DNA of 64,000 nucleotides from Brenneria rubrifaciens (GTDB taxonomy: Bacteria; Pseudomonadota; Gammaproteobacteria; Enterobacterales; Enterobacteriaceae): positions 62,001 to 126,000 of the forward strand of contig NZ_CP034035.1 of the NCBI RefSeq assembly GCF_005484945.1, in the 5' to 3' direction. The position numbers were made by a program, and so were the translations under genes. Shown here in pieces: positions 20,781 to 31,092 of this stretch. How positions within the stretch are numbered: position 1 is the first letter of the stretch; each line of letters begins with the position of its first letter. The notes below the pieces were generated by a model. That model saw only the letters and a list, made by a program, of their open reading frames with translations. It made no database searches and was not told the origin of the DNA.

Positions 20781-22526
20781 ATGAAAGCTCGTTGGTTACT
20801 GCCTTTACTGTTTTCTACCGCTATACCAGCAATGACGCAGGCTCAAGCCATTTATCCTATCGACCGCGCCACCATGCTGGCCGGCGGCAAATTCGATTTT
20901 AAAGTCGAGTTCGATGAAGTACTCAAGCCGCAAGATATCCGCATTCTGATCAATGGCAAGGATTACCAGCAGGTGCTGGGAAAATCCGCCACGTTTGTGG
21001 AACGTGAAGATGGCGGAAACGCCTCCACCGTGTGGCTGCGGGATGTGAATTTGTCGGCCGCGGGTAAATATGTGGTGGAAGCCGAGGCCAACGGTAAGAA
21101 AACACAGGTAACCTGGGACGTTTATCAAACGCCCGGCAAGCGCAAAGCTAAGAATGTGATTCTGTTTATCGGCGATGGTCTTTCCGTTGCCCACCGCACC
21201 GGAGCGCGTATTCTGTCCAAAGGCGTGACGGAAGGGAAAGCGGACGGCCGTCTGGCGATCGACGACCTGCAATACATGGCCTTCGCCGGGACATCCAGTA
21301 CGGACTCTATCGCGGCGGACAGCGCCAATACCATGAGCGCCTATATGACGGGCCATAAATCCGGCGTGAATGCGCTGGGGGTTTATGTCAGCCGCAGTAA
21401 AAACTCGCTGGAGCACCCGAAACAGGAAACGCTGGGCGAATTGATTACCCGTTCCACCAAAATGTCCGTCGGTGTGGTCAGCGACGCCGAGCTTGAAGAT
21501 GCGACCCCGGCCGCCGTGGTGTCTCATACCCGTCGCCGCTCTGATAAAGCTGAAATCGTCAAGATGTTCTATGACGTGCAGCCCAGCGTAATCCTGGGCG
21601 GCGGTTCGGCCTATTTCCTGCCCAAGAGTACGCCGGGCTCCAAACGTAAAGACGAAAACAACTACGTGGAAAAATTCCAGCAGGCAGGTTATGCGCTGGC
21701 GACCGATGCTGACACCCTGAAGAAGAATGCTTCGCAAGCCACCAAAGTGCTGGGGCTGTTTCACACCGGCAACATGGACGGCGTGCTGGACCGCCGATTC
21801 CTGAAAAATGATGTCACCAAAAAGTTCCCCAACCAACCGGATTTGACCGAGATGACGCAGGCGGCGCTGGATGTGCTGTCCAAAAACAAGGACGGTTTCT
21901 TCCTGATGGTGGAGTCGGCGCTGATCGACAAAGCTTCGCATCCGCTGGACTGGGAACGCTCGTTCTATAACACCATCATGCTGGATCAGTCGGTGGCGCT
22001 GGCGCAGAAGTTTGCCGAGAAAAACCCGGATACGCTGATCATCGTGACGGGCGACCATACGCACGGCATTTCTATTATCGGTACGGTTGATGATGAAAAA
22101 CCGGGCACCGAGATGCGTGAAAAAGTCGGCGTATATGAAGACGCGGGCTACCCGAATTACAAAGACGCCAATAAAGACGGTTACCCTGACGATGTGAATG
22201 TTTCCAAACGTCTGGCGGTCTTCTTCAATAATTATCCTGACTACTACGAAACCTTCCGTCCGAAACTGGATGGCACCTTTGTGCCGGCCATTAAGAACGA
22301 GAAAGATGAGTACGTTGCGAACAAAGCCTATGAAAAAGTACCGGGCGCGGTGTTCCGCGAAGGTATCCTGCCGCGTTCTGTCGATAGCGGGGTTCATTCC
22401 GTGGACGACATGGTGATTCAGGCCAGCGGACCGGGCGCCGAGCGCATTCGGGGTTATATGGAGAACTCGGAATTGTTCCGCGTCATAGTGGATTCGCTGG
22501 CGATAAAACCGCAGGATAAAAAATAA
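20781..22526 (+). CDS. Periplasmic alkaline phosphatase, long form
   Basis: The product has 581 residues, about 110 longer than E. coli PhoA. A signal peptide (cleavage near residue 22, MTQAQA) leads into a beta-rich extra N-terminal domain to about residue 118. The phosphatase core follows, with metal Asp132 in LFIGDGLS and probable nucleophile Ser181 in DSANTMSAYMTG. Metal-binding histidines lie in TGDHTHG and SGVHSVDD. It releases phosphate from monoesters in the periplasm and needs zinc and magnesium. A Pho box precedes it. The next gene starts 9 bases after the stop, so the transporter genes downstream are probably co-transcribed. The gene is not a close phoA orthologue, so no symbol is given. 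Confidence 0.85.
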   Translation: MKARWLLPLLFSTAIPAMTQAQAIYPIDRATMLAGGKFDFKVEFDEVLKPQDIRILINGKDYQQVLGKSATFVEREDGGNASTVWLRDVNLSAAGKYVVEAEANGKKTQVTWDVYQTPGKRKAKNVILFIGDGLSVAHRTGARILSKGVTEGKADGRLAIDDLQYMAFAGTSSTDSIAADSANTMSAYMTGHKSGVNALGVYVSRSKNSLEHPKQETLGELITRSTKMSVGVVSDAELEDATPAAVVSHTRRRSDKAEIVKMFYDVQPSVILGGGSAYFLPKSTPGSKRKDENNYVEKFQQAGYALATDADTLKKNASQATKVLGLFHTGNMDGVLDRRFLKNDVTKKFPNQPDLTEMTQAALDVLSKNKDGFFLMVESALIDKASHPLDWERSFYNTIMLDQSVALAQKFAEKNPDTLIIVTGDHTHGISIIGTVDDEKPGTEMREKVGVYEDAGYPNYKDANKDGYPDDVNVSKRLAVFFNNYPDYYETFRPKLDGTFVPAIKNEKDEYVANKAYEKVPGAVFREGILPRSVDSGVHSVDDMVIQASGPGAERIRGYMENSELFRVIVDSLAIKPQDKK

Positions 22527-22535
22527 TTTCCCAAT

Positions 22536-23012
22536 ATGAATAACGTGAAATACGACCAGGCGGGGGAGACCCCGCTTTTTATCTTGGTGAAAGCGGTACT
22601 GATGGTAGCGCTGCTGTCGCTGTGCACAACGGTGAAAGCGGCGTTGTCCGAACTCCCATTTGATCGGCTCTACGCGTCTTATGGCGTGCTGGGGCTGACG
22701 TTTTCCGATGAGGTTAAATCGTTATCCGGCCAGCAGGTGAAGATGCGCGGTTTTATGGCGCCGCCCCTGAAAGCGGAATCTCAATTCTTCGTGTTAACCA
22801 AAATGCCGATGGCCCTTTGCCCTTTCTGTTCCTCCGATGCCGACTGGCCGGAAGATATTGTGGTGGTCTATCTGGCTAAACGACAAACTTTCGTACAGAA
22901 CAACACCATGATTGAGGTGGAAGGCGTGTTGGAGCATGGATCGTGGACCGATCCGGAAACCGGCTTTGTCAGTTTGCTAAGGCTGCGGGAAGCGACCTTC
23001 GACACCCTGTAG
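22536..23012 (+). CDS. Exported CxxC protein, DUF3299-like, ABC-transporter associated
   Basis: The product has 158 residues. A hydrophobic segment (about residues 15-36, ending TVKAA) looks like a signal peptide or anchor. The mature part is beta-rich, with a central CPFCSSDADWP motif (Cys95 and Cys98) and IEVEGVLEHG near the end, similar in layout to DUF3299 proteins. The CxxC with nearby acidic residues could bind metal or be redox active; this is inference. It starts 9 bases after the phosphatase and ends 8 bases before the ABC ATPase gene, so it is part of that unit. No clear ribosome site precedes the ATG, which suggests translational coupling. Confidence 0.6.
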   Translation: MNNVKYDQAGETPLFILVKAVLMVALLSLCTTVKAALSELPFDRLYASYGVLGLTFSDEVKSLSGQQVKMRGFMAPPLKAESQFFVLTKMPMALCPFCSSDADWPEDIVVVYLAKRQTFVQNNTMIEVEGVLEHGSWTDPETGFVSLLRLREATFDTL

Positions 23013-23020
23013 GAGAGCCA

Positions 23021-23713
23021 ATGGCCGAGTTGTTGATTCAGGGGCTGAGCGTAACATTCCCCGATACGCCGGGCGCCGTGCTGGATATCCCGATGCTGCG
23101 TATTGACGCTGGCGAACAGGTCGCCGTCATGGGGCCGTCCGGCTCCGGTAAAACCACACTGGTCAATGCGATTACCGGGATGGATAACCGCGGCGAGGGC
23201 CGAGTGCAATGGGCGCGGCAGGATATCCGACTGCTTGATGAGGCGGGGCGGGATCGTTGGCGAGCCAAACATGTCGGGCTGGTGATGCAGGATTTCCATC
23301 TTTTCCCTGGTTTGAATGCACTGGAAAACGTATTGCTGCCCGCACAGTTTCATCACTGGCGCGTGCCTGCGTCGCTCCGACGGCGGGCTGCGGATTTGCT
23401 GGGACAGGTTGGGCTGAATACCGGCAAACGGCCGGTTGATGTGCTATCCCGTGGCGAAAAACAGCGGGTAGCGGTGGCCCGAGCCTTGCTCGGCGCCCCG
23501 GAAATCATGGTTGCGGATGAACCGACGGCGAGTCTGGACTCGCACAGCGGCGAGCAGATTGCCGATTTGCTGGTTACGCTGGCACGTAACCACCATGCCA
23601 CGCTGATCGCCATTACCCACGATATGCGTCTGGCAGCGCAGATGACCCGCCGTATTCAACTGGAAAAAGGGCGCCTGGTGGCGGACAACACTTCACTGGA
23701 GGGAAGACAATGA
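23021..23713 (+). CDS. ABC transporter ATP-binding protein (LolD/MacB type)
   Basis: The product has 230 residues. Walker A GPSGSGKT is at residues 38-45, a Q-loop at LVMQDFHLFPG, a signature at LSRGEKQRVAVARALL, Walker B at IMVADEPTA and the switch His at AITHD. The length and type fit the LolD/MacB class that drives FtsX-like permeases, which move substrates out of or along the periplasm and do not import nutrients. An AGGAGA ribosome site comes right after the preceding stop. It overlaps the permease gene by four bases (ATGA). The substrate is not known. Confidence 0.85.
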   Translation: MAELLIQGLSVTFPDTPGAVLDIPMLRIDAGEQVAVMGPSGSGKTTLVNAITGMDNRGEGRVQWARQDIRLLDEAGRDRWRAKHVGLVMQDFHLFPGLNALENVLLPAQFHHWRVPASLRRRAADLLGQVGLNTGKRPVDVLSRGEKQRVAVARALLGAPEIMVADEPTASLDSHSGEQIADLLVTLARNHHATLIAITHDMRLAAQMTRRIQLEKGRLVADNTSLEGRQ

Positions 23714-24966
23714 TTCCCTGGCGTCTTATTTGGGTGGACTGGCGGCGTCTGTGGCCGGGAGTGTTGGTCGTGGTGCTGCTGATTGCCGTGGCAACGGCGT
23801 TAAGTATTTCCGTTGGTTTACAGGAAAGAGCGCTGCGTATGGGTAGCGCCAAAGCCGCCGATCGTTTTGATCTGGTTGTCGGCGCGCCGGGCAGTGAAAC
23901 GCAACTGGTGCTGTCGTCGGTTTTTTTACAGCCGTCAGCGCTGACGTTGATTCCCGTCAGCATACTGGATGATCTGACGAAAAATCCGCTGGTTGCCTGG
24001 GCTGCGCCGGTTGCCTTCGGCGATTTCTATCAGGGGATGCCGATCGTGGGTACAACGCCGCTGCTGGTGACCGATAACGGTAAACGTCCGCTGGCTGCCG
24101 GGCGGGTATTTAACGAGGGATTTGAAGCCGTGGTGGGCGCACAAACGGGTTTGACGCCGGGTGATACATTCAGCCCGATTCACGGGCAGGTCGGAGCCGA
24201 GGGCGTACATGCCCATGATGCGGTGACGTATACGGTCGTCGGCGTGCTGCCGCCGGACGGCAGCGCCTGGGATAAGGCAATTCTGGCGCCGATGGATGCG
24301 GTATGGCGGGTGCACGGCATTCAGCCGCCCGACGATGCACATGAAACTGACACGGCTCAGCATAGCGAGACGGATGAACAGCATGATGTCCAACCGGCCG
24401 GCGCGGATGGACAGGGGGGGGCGCGTCAGGCGGGCGTCCCGGCGATAGTGGTTAAACCCAAGAGCATCGCCGGGGCGTATCAACTGCGCTCGCTGTATCG
24501 CAACAGTACGACACAGGCGGTTTTCCCTGGGGAAGTGTTGGTGAAACTCTACGGTATTCTGGGTGATATTCGTGAACTGCTGGCGTATATCACGCTGGGT
24601 ACGCAGGGGCTGGTTGGCGTTGCCGTGGCGATGGTCGCCGTGATCCATCTTAGACAGCGGCAGAAGCAAATTGGTGCGCTGCGGGCGTTTGGCGCACCGC
24701 GCTATGGTGTTTTCGCGCTCATCTGGTGCGGGCTGATGTCGCTGGTCAGCATCGGTGTGATGTTGGGCGTTGCGATAGGGTATGCCGCCGCACGGGTTAT
24801 TGCCGTGATCATGAGTGAGAAGAGTGGTTTTGTCCTGCCCGTCACGCTGGAACAGGAAGACGTGACTTTTGTCCTGATTCTGCTGTTGGTTGCCGCCGCG
24901 GTACTGACTATACCTGCGATGCTGTCTTACCGACAGTCGCCCGCTGCGGCGCTGCGGGGGGAGTGA
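23710..24966 (+). CDS. FtsX/MacB-like ABC transporter permease with acidic His-rich insert
   Basis: The product has 418 residues. It has one N-terminal membrane helix (about 15-35), a large periplasmic domain, then three C-terminal helices (about 285-315, 335-365, 375-400): the FtsX topology. A hydrophilic insert at residues about 202-240 is rich in Asp, Glu and His (DDAHETD, QHSETDEQHD) and lies in the periplasmic part. It could bind cations; this is inference. The same region contains a run of eight G at 24414-24421. The gene closes the phosphatase cluster. Confidence 0.8.
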   Translation: MIPWRLIWVDWRRLWPGVLVVVLLIAVATALSISVGLQERALRMGSAKAADRFDLVVGAPGSETQLVLSSVFLQPSALTLIPVSILDDLTKNPLVAWAAPVAFGDFYQGMPIVGTTPLLVTDNGKRPLAAGRVFNEGFEAVVGAQTGLTPGDTFSPIHGQVGAEGVHAHDAVTYTVVGVLPPDGSAWDKAILAPMDAVWRVHGIQPPDDAHETDTAQHSETDEQHDVQPAGADGQGGARQAGVPAIVVKPKSIAGAYQLRSLYRNSTTQAVFPGEVLVKLYGILGDIRELLAYITLGTQGLVGVAVAMVAVIHLRQRQKQIGALRAFGAPRYGVFALIWCGLMSLVSIGVMLGVAIGYAAARVIAVIMSEKSGFVLPVTLEQEDVTFVLILLLVAAAVLTIPAMLSYRQSPAAALRGE

Positions 24967-25155
24967 CGATATTCTGAGTTCGTGTCGGCGCTGGCATAGC
25001 GGATTTGGACAGCTCGGCATAGCTAATGCGTAATGCCACCCTATCCTTGTTTTGTCATTATCGTTTCTGACCGGCTGCCACCCGATGATTGACAACATGT
25101 CATAATCATGGAGTGGCAGAGCCCTGAGAAACGGAACCGCGATGACCGTTACAAT

Positions 25156-27489
25156 TCAGCGCTTCCTAAACGCCGCCGCTAATGCATCACTCATGGCGCT
25201 ATTGCCCGCGGAGGATGGGGTGGCTGGGCGAGGCCGGGGTTTGCCTGCGCCTGAACGCGCAGACGTATTGTTGTCGCGTGCGTTACCGTTGCCGCCTCGT
25301 CGTGCTGCGGTGTCGCCCGGTTGTTCGTCCAGCCGCATCGTCAGTGCGATACGCTTGCGTTGCAGATCCACTTCCATCACCTTTACCTTCACGATATCCC
25401 CGGCTTTCACCACCTTGTGGGGATCGTCGACGAACCGGTCGGCGAGAGAGGAAATGTGTACCAAACCGTCCTGATGAACGCCGATATCCACAAATGCGCC
25501 GAAGTTGGTCACGTTGGTGACCGCCCCTTCCAGGATCATGCCCGGCACCAGATCGTTCATGGTTTCCACGCCATCGGCAAAGTTGGCGGTTTTGAACTCG
25601 GGGCGCGGGTCGCGGCCTGGTTTCTCCAGCTCTTTGATGATGTCGGTAACGGTCGGCACACCAAAGCGCTCATCGGTAAAATCGGCCGGTTTCAGGCTGC
25701 GCAGGGCGCTGGGGTTGCCCATCAGATCTTGTAGCGCCTGCTCCGTGGCGGCCAGAATGCGCTGCACGATAGGGTAGGCTTCCGGGTGAACGGTGGACGC
25801 GTCCAGCGGGTTGTCGCCCTGATTAATGCGCAGAAAGCCCGCACACTGCTCAAACGCTTTCGGCCCCAGCCGGCTGACTTTCAGCAACTGTTCCCGGCTG
25901 CGGAAGCGGCCGTGTTCGTCGCGCCAGGCCACCACGTTCTGCGCCATCATGCGCGTCAGGCCCGCAACGCGGGTCAACAGCGCGACGGAGGCGGTATTCA
26001 GATCGACGCCGACGGCGTTTACACAATCTTCCACCACCGCGTCCAGTTTTTTCGCCAGCAGACTCTGGCTGACGTCATGCTGATACTGACCGACACCGAT
26101 GGATTTCGGGTCTATCTTCACCAGTTCGGCCAGCGGGTCCTGCAAACGGCGGGCAATGGAAACCGCGCCGCGCAGGGATACATCCAGATCGGGAAACTCC
26201 TGCGCGGCCAGTTCAGAGGCCGAATACACCGATGCCCCGGCTTCGCTCACGATGACTTTCTGCGCCTGGATAGCAGGGAACTGTTTTTGCGTATCGAGGA
26301 AGAAGCGCTCGGTTTCACGTGAGGCGGTGCCGTTGCCAATCGCCACCAGTTCAACCTGATGTTTAATGCACAGGGCGGCGACGATGGCCGCGGCTTTGGC
26401 TGCTTGGCCGGTGTGGGGATAGATCGTGTCGGTGGCGACCAGCTTGCCAGTGGCGTCCACCACCGCCACTTTGACACCGGTACGTAAACCGGGATCGAGA
26501 CCCATGGTGGCGCGCATGCCCGCCGGCGCCGCCATCAGCAAATCGTGCAGGTTGCGGGCGAAAACATTGATCGCCTCGTCTTCCGCTTTTTCCCGCACGC
26601 CGGCCATCAGTTCGGTTTCAAGGTGCAGCAGCACTTTGACGCGCCACGTCCAGTTGATGACCGCACGCCGCCAGCTATCCGCCGCCGCATGACCTAAACG
26701 CAAGTTCAGGTGGTCGATAATAATCTGTTCGCAATGGCTTTCACGCGGCGCTTCTTCAAACTGCGGATCGGCGTTCAGCGCCAGTTGCAGAATGCCTTCA
26801 TTGCGACCGCGGAACATCGCCAGCGCACGGTGGGACGGCATCTGAGCAATGGGTTCGTGATGGTCGAAATAATCGCGGAATTTCGCCCCTTCATCCTCTT
26901 TGCCTTCCACCACGCGGGATACCAGATGCGCGTTTTTCCACAAATAGTTTCGCACCTTCGCCAACAGCGCTGCGTCTTCCGCGAAACGTTCCATCAGAAT
27001 ATAACGTGCGCCGTCCAACGCCGCTTTGGTGTCGGCTACGCCTTTTTCAGCATCAATGTAATCCTGAGCAGCCAGTTCCGGTTCCTGAGAGGGATCTTGC
27101 CACAGGCTATCCGCCAACGGCGCCAGACCGGCTTCAATGGCTATCTGTCCGCGGGTGCGGCGTTTGGGCTTGTACGGCAGGTAGAGATCTTCCAGTTCAG
27201 TCTTGCTCAGAGTTCGGTTAATGGCGGCGGCGAGTTGGTCGGTCAGTTTTCCCTGTTCGCTGATGGATTTCAGAATAGTCTGGCGCCGATCGTCCAGTTC
27301 ACGCAGGTAGCTCAGGCGGGTTTCCAACAAGCGTAACTGGGTATCATCCAGCCCGCCGGTCACTTCCTTGCGGTAACGCGCGATAAAAGGGACGGTGTTT
27401 CCTTCGTCCAGCAGGCGGACGGCGGCGTCCACTTGCTCCGTTCGCGCCTGCAATTCGCTGGCGATAATCTGGCTTAATGAATCATTCAT
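25156..27489 (-). CDS. tex: Tex (YhgF) RNA-binding transcription accessory protein
   Basis: The start is [13 protein letters not shown] at 27489, matching E. coli YhgF; eight more in-frame codons upstream are not conserved. About 777 residues. In order: an N-terminal helical Tex domain, a YqgF-like RNase-H fold ([17 protein letters not shown]), helix-hairpin-helix motifs ([19 protein letters not shown]) and a C-terminal S1 domain ([18 protein letters not shown], then DGLVHISSL). A Gly/Arg/Asn-rich tail follows, ending [14 protein letters not shown]. It binds nucleic acids and influences transcription and stress survival. In E. coli feoABC is upstream; here it is absent. Confidence 0.95.
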   Translation of the reverse strand: MNDSLSQIIASELQARTEQVDAAVRLLDEGNTVPFIARYRKEVTGGLDDTQLRLLETRLSYLRELDDRRQTILKSISEQGKLTDQLAAAINRTLSKTELEDLYLPYKPKRRTRGQIAIEAGLAPLADSLWQDPSQEPELAAQDYIDAEKGVADTKAALDGARYILMERFAEDAALLAKVRNYLWKNAHLVSRVVEGKEDEGAKFRDYFDHHEPIAQMPSHRALAMFRGRNEGILQLALNADPQFEEAPRESHCEQIIIDHLNLRLGHAAADSWRRAVINWTWRVKVLLHLETELMAGVREKAEDEAINVFARNLHDLLMAAPAGMRATMGLDPGLRTGVKVAVVDATGKLVATDTIYPHTGQAAKAAAIVAALCIKHQVELVAIGNGTASRETERFFLDTQKQFPAIQAQKVIVSEAGASVYSASELAAQEFPDLDVSLRGAVSIARRLQDPLAELVKIDPKSIGVGQYQHDVSQSLLAKKLDAVVEDCVNAVGVDLNTASVALLTRVAGLTRMMAQNVVAWRDEHGRFRSREQLLKVSRLGPKAFEQCAGFLRINQGDNPLDASTVHPEAYPIVQRILAATEQALQDLMGNPSALRSLKPADFTDERFGVPTVTDIIKELEKPGRDPRPEFKTANFADGVETMNDLVPGMILEGAVTNVTNFGAFVDIGVHQDGLVHISSLADRFVDDPHKVVKAGDIVKVKVMEVDLQRKRIALTMRLDEQPGDTAARRGGNGNARDNNTSARSGAGKPRPRPATPSSAGNSAMSDALAAAFRKR

Positions 27490-27816
27490 AGGTCTGATAT
27501 CGATAGTCATCAATTAATGGGTTGGGCAACTGTGGGACAGTTATACGGATTGAGAAAGAAAAATGCCAGCCCGTCTCCCATTGTGTCTGCGGGGCGGTTT
27601 TTAGGCGCTTGCACGGGCAACAAATTTTACCTGAGTCAATATTACGTCAGATTCTTGCAACCCATCGGTGATTTTAGCGTATTAAATAAACCGGGCGGGG
27701 GCCGTCATTGTGTGACAGCGGCTTCAGGGCAGACGGGTTGCAATTACCGACATTAAGATTAACCGGGTATATTGGCTACAGCGATGACGATTATTCATTC
27801 GGCAGGAGAACGATTT
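27490..27816. other. Divergent promoter region between tex and the citrate synthase gene
   Basis: About 327 bases between two divergent starts. It is likely to hold promoters for both. I see no small gene, hairpin terminator or convincing operator. A weak Fur-like stretch next to the downstream ribosome site was considered and not accepted. Confidence 0.4.
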
Positions 27817-29103
27817 ATGACAGCAAGACGGTCTGCGTTGGCGATAGACGGACAGGAAAAGATTACGCTGGAAATGCGTTCTGGTGTGATGGGGAAACAG
27901 GCTGTGGATATCCGTCCGCTTGGCGCGCAGGGGTTATGCAGCTACGATCCCGGCTTTGCCAACACCGCCGGATGTGAATCTGCCATTACTTATATTGATG
28001 CGGTGAACAGCGTGTTGCTGCATCGGGGATTTCCGGTTGAGCAACTGGCGGAGCAGTGCGACTTTACCGAGGTCTGCTTCATTCTGCTGCACGGTGAGGC
28101 GCCTTCGCCGGAAGAATTTGAGGCATTTACCAACAATATTACCCGCCACACCCTGATTCATGAACAAATTGCGCGTATGTTCAGCGGGTTTCGCCGCGAC
28201 GCGCATCCGATGGCGCTGATGTGTGCGGTAGTGGGGGCGCTGGCCGCATTCTACCATGATGTGCTGGACATTGATGACGCGGAGCATCGTGAATTGGCTG
28301 CGGTTCGTCTGCTGTCCAAAATGCCGACGCTGGCGGCAATGTGCTACAAATATTCCGTCGAGCAGCCATCCGTCTATCCCCGCAATGCTTTATCTTATAC
28401 CGGTAATTTCCTGCATATGCTGTTTTCTGTTCCGGCGGAAGAATATGAAGTAAATCCGGTACTGGAACGCGCGATGAACCGCATTCTGATTCTGCATGCC
28501 GATCACGGTCAATGTCCGTCCACCATGGCGGTGAGAGCATCCGGCTCTTCCGGCGCCAACCCGTTTGCCTGTATCGCCGCAGGGCTGGCTTCGATGTGGG
28601 GGCCGATGCACGGCGGCGCGAATGAAGACTGTATGCGTATGCTGGAAGAGATTAAAACCGTGGACCGCATCCCGGAGTTTGTGAAGCGCGCAAAAGAGGG
28701 GGGCAATGTATTACGTCTAATGGGATTCGGCAATTCGGTGTACCAGCATTTCGACCCGCGGGCAGCCATTCTGCGTAAAACCTGTGACGAGGTGCTGGCG
28801 GAACTGGGCATGGAAGATAGCCTGCTTCAGGTGGCGATTAAGCTGGAGCACATTGCCATGACAGATGCATATTTTCTGGAAAAAAAACTGTATCCCAGCG
28901 CGGATTTTTATACCGCGGTGATCCTTAAAGCGATGGGGCTGCCGCCGTCGATGTTTACGGTCATCTCCGCGGTGGGGCGCACCATCGGGTGGATTGCGCA
29001 CTGGAATGAAATGCACAACCAGCCGGAAGTGAAGATCTACCGCCCTTGTCAGATTTATACCGGTAAACCTCGCCGTGACTATGTGTCCCGGCTGGATAAA
29101 TAA
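27817..29103 (+). CDS. Citrate synthase paralogue with altered active site
   Basis: The product has 428 residues from the ATG after AGGAGA (27804-27809), aligning in register with E. coli GltA (427 residues). Fold and most motifs are present: [32 protein letters not shown], the catalytic His265 in [11 protein letters not shown] (E. coli His264) and the Asp in [14 protein letters not shown] (E. coli Asp362). The GFGHRVYK motif reads GFGNSVYQ, so the second catalytic histidine (E. coli His305) is Asn306 and the next Arg is Ser307. ADHEQNAST also reads ADHGQCPST. It sits away from the sdh/suc genes, convergent with poxB. It may use another substrate or be weakly active. Confidence 0.85.
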   Translation: MTARRSALAIDGQEKITLEMRSGVMGKQAVDIRPLGAQGLCSYDPGFANTAGCESAITYIDAVNSVLLHRGFPVEQLAEQCDFTEVCFILLHGEAPSPEEFEAFTNNITRHTLIHEQIARMFSGFRRDAHPMALMCAVVGALAAFYHDVLDIDDAEHRELAAVRLLSKMPTLAAMCYKYSVEQPSVYPRNALSYTGNFLHMLFSVPAEEYEVNPVLERAMNRILILHADHGQCPSTMAVRASGSSGANPFACIAAGLASMWGPMHGGANEDCMRMLEEIKTVDRIPEFVKRAKEGGNVLRLMGFGNSVYQHFDPRAAILRKTCDEVLAELGMEDSLLQVAIKLEHIAMTDAYFLEKKLYPSADFYTAVILKAMGLPPSMFTVISAVGRTIGWIAHWNEMHNQPEVKIYRPCQIYTGKPRRDYVSRLDK

Positions 29104-29197
29104 CAAGGGAAGTGTGATGCGCCATTCTGTCTAAACCGGCTGTTGGTGTTTCTGTAGCGAAACAGGCGCTGCGGCGCTCGTCAGACATCAATACTGT

Positions 29198-30919
29198 TTA
29201 TCGCCACCAATTGGTTTTCGCCAGTTCGATCAGTTCATCGCCGCGTCCGCTGATAATGGCCCGCATCATGTAGAGGCTAAAGCCTTTTGCCTGATCCAGT
29301 TTGATTTGGGGAGGTATCACCAGTTCCTCGGTGGCGGTGATGACATCAAGCAGAGCCGGGCCATCGTAAGCAAACGCTTCTTCAATCGCGTCATTCAGTT
29401 CGGAGGCTTTCTCCACGCGAATGCCTTTGACACCGCAAGCGTTGGCAATGGCAGCGAAGTCAGGATTAACGAGTTCAGTACCGTCGGTCAGGTAACCGCC
29501 CGCTTTCATCTCCAAGGCGACAAACCCCAGTACGCTATTGTTGAATACCACGATTTTTACCGGCAGTTTGAGCTGTGCGACAGAGAGAAAATCTCCCATC
29601 AGCATGCTGAAGCCGCCGTCGCCGCTCATGGAGATGACCTGGCGATTGCGGTCGATCGATTGTGCGCCCAGCGCTTGAGGCATCGCATTGGCCATCGAAC
29701 CGTGGCTGAATGAGCCGATCAGACGGCGCTTGCCGTTCATTTTCAGATAGCGCGCGGCCCATACCGTCGGCGTCCCCACGTCACAGGTGAAAATGGCGTC
29801 TTCACTCGCGTAGTGGCTGATCTGCTGTGCCAGATACTGCGGATGAATCGCTTGCTTATCATTCGCGGTCGCCAAATCGTCAAGCCCTTTGCGCGCGTCG
29901 GCGTAGTGCTCCAACGCCTTGTCGAGAAAGGCGCGATGGGTTTTGTTTTCCAACAGGGGCAACAGGGCGGTTAACGTGGATTTGATATCGCCAATCAGCG
30001 CCATATCAGCATGGCAGTGCGCGCCAATACTGCCGGGATTGATATCGATTTGAATAATGTCGGCACCGGCCGGATAGAACGCGCGATAAGGGAATTTAGT
30101 CCCCAGCAGCACCAGCGTCTCGGCGTTCATCATTGCGTGGTAGCCGGATGAGAAACCGATCAGGCCGGTCATGCCGACGCTATACGGGTTATCATATTCA
30201 ATATATTCTTTGCCGCGCAATGCATGCACCACCGGCGATTTCAGCATAGCGGCCAACTGCACGACTTCATCATGCGCGTCAGCGCAACCGCTGCCGCACA
30301 TCAGGGTAATGTTTTTTGCCTTATTCAACACGTCGGCCAGCTTGCGCAATTCATCATCGTTTGGCCGAATCACAGGCTGTTGCGGCGGATACCAGTTCGA
30401 TACCGCGTCTTCGGGGGCGGGCTTTAGCGCCACATCGCCAGGCAACACGACCACTGAAACACCGCGGTCAAGGATCGCTTTACGCATTGCGATACCCAAT
30501 ACCTGCGGCAACTGTTCGGGATTGGAGACGAGCTCGCAGTAGTGGCTGCATTCGCGAAATAGCTCTTGCGGATGGGTTTCCTGGAAGTAGCCGGAGCCGA
30601 TTTCACTGGAAGGAATATGCGCGGCGATAGCGAGTACCGGAACGCGATTACGATGGCAGTCAAACAGACCGTTAATCAGATGCAGGTTTCCCGGTCCGCA
30701 AGAACCGGCGCAAACCGACAGTTCTCCGCTAATCTGCGCTTCTGCGCCTGCGGCAAAAGCCGCCACCTCTTCATGGCGGGTTGGCATCCATTCGATAGTG
30801 CCCATGCGATTCAGGCTATCGCTCAATCCGTTAAGCGAATCCCCGGTTACGCCCCAAATACGTTTTACGCCGGCACTTTCCAGAGTCTTAGCGATTAATG
30901 CGGCAACAGTCTGTTTCAT
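29198..30919 (-). CDS. poxB: Pyruvate dehydrogenase (ubiquinone), pyruvate oxidase PoxB
   Basis: The product has 573 residues (572 in E. coli). It decarboxylates pyruvate to acetate and CO2 and passes electrons to ubiquinone at the inner membrane, using thiamine diphosphate and FAD. The TPP-binding motif is [17 protein letters not shown] with a following NNSVLGF. The activating glutamate region is [12 protein letters not shown]. The C-terminal amphipathic tail used for lipid-activated membrane binding is present ([18 protein letters not shown]). It lies convergent with the citrate synthase gene, 94 bases apart. Confidence 0.95.
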   Translation of the reverse strand: MKQTVAALIAKTLESAGVKRIWGVTGDSLNGLSDSLNRMGTIEWMPTRHEEVAAFAAGAEAQISGELSVCAGSCGPGNLHLINGLFDCHRNRVPVLAIAAHIPSSEIGSGYFQETHPQELFRECSHYCELVSNPEQLPQVLGIAMRKAILDRGVSVVVLPGDVALKPAPEDAVSNWYPPQQPVIRPNDDELRKLADVLNKAKNITLMCGSGCADAHDEVVQLAAMLKSPVVHALRGKEYIEYDNPYSVGMTGLIGFSSGYHAMMNAETLVLLGTKFPYRAFYPAGADIIQIDINPGSIGAHCHADMALIGDIKSTLTALLPLLENKTHRAFLDKALEHYADARKGLDDLATANDKQAIHPQYLAQQISHYASEDAIFTCDVGTPTVWAARYLKMNGKRRLIGSFSHGSMANAMPQALGAQSIDRNRQVISMSGDGGFSMLMGDFLSVAQLKLPVKIVVFNNSVLGFVALEMKAGGYLTDGTELVNPDFAAIANACGVKGIRVEKASELNDAIEEAFAYDGPALLDVITATEELVIPPQIKLDQAKGFSLYMMRAIISGRGDELIELAKTNWWR

Positions 30920-31092
30920 AATTTATCGCCTTTGTCTGATGAATGGCTATCTTCCGATCGCAAATCAGCGCACTAGAAAAAAGCATACACCCATAACGCC
31001 AAACAGGACCGGTATGCGATAGGTGAAATTGTGAATTGATGTTATGAAGAGTCAAAAACAGGAAGCTGAAGACAGTGCCTCCGGCTTTCCTT

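Noticed and set aside
20805..22397. 530-codon minus-strand frame opposite the alkaline phosphatase gene
   Set aside because: Antisense shadow of a long GC-rich gene; no family features, and the plus-strand gene has signal peptide and catalytic motifs.
27783..27801. Possible Fur box just before the citrate synthase gene
   Set aside because: Only about 10 of 19 positions agree with the Fur consensus, which is not above what AT-rich sequence gives by chance.
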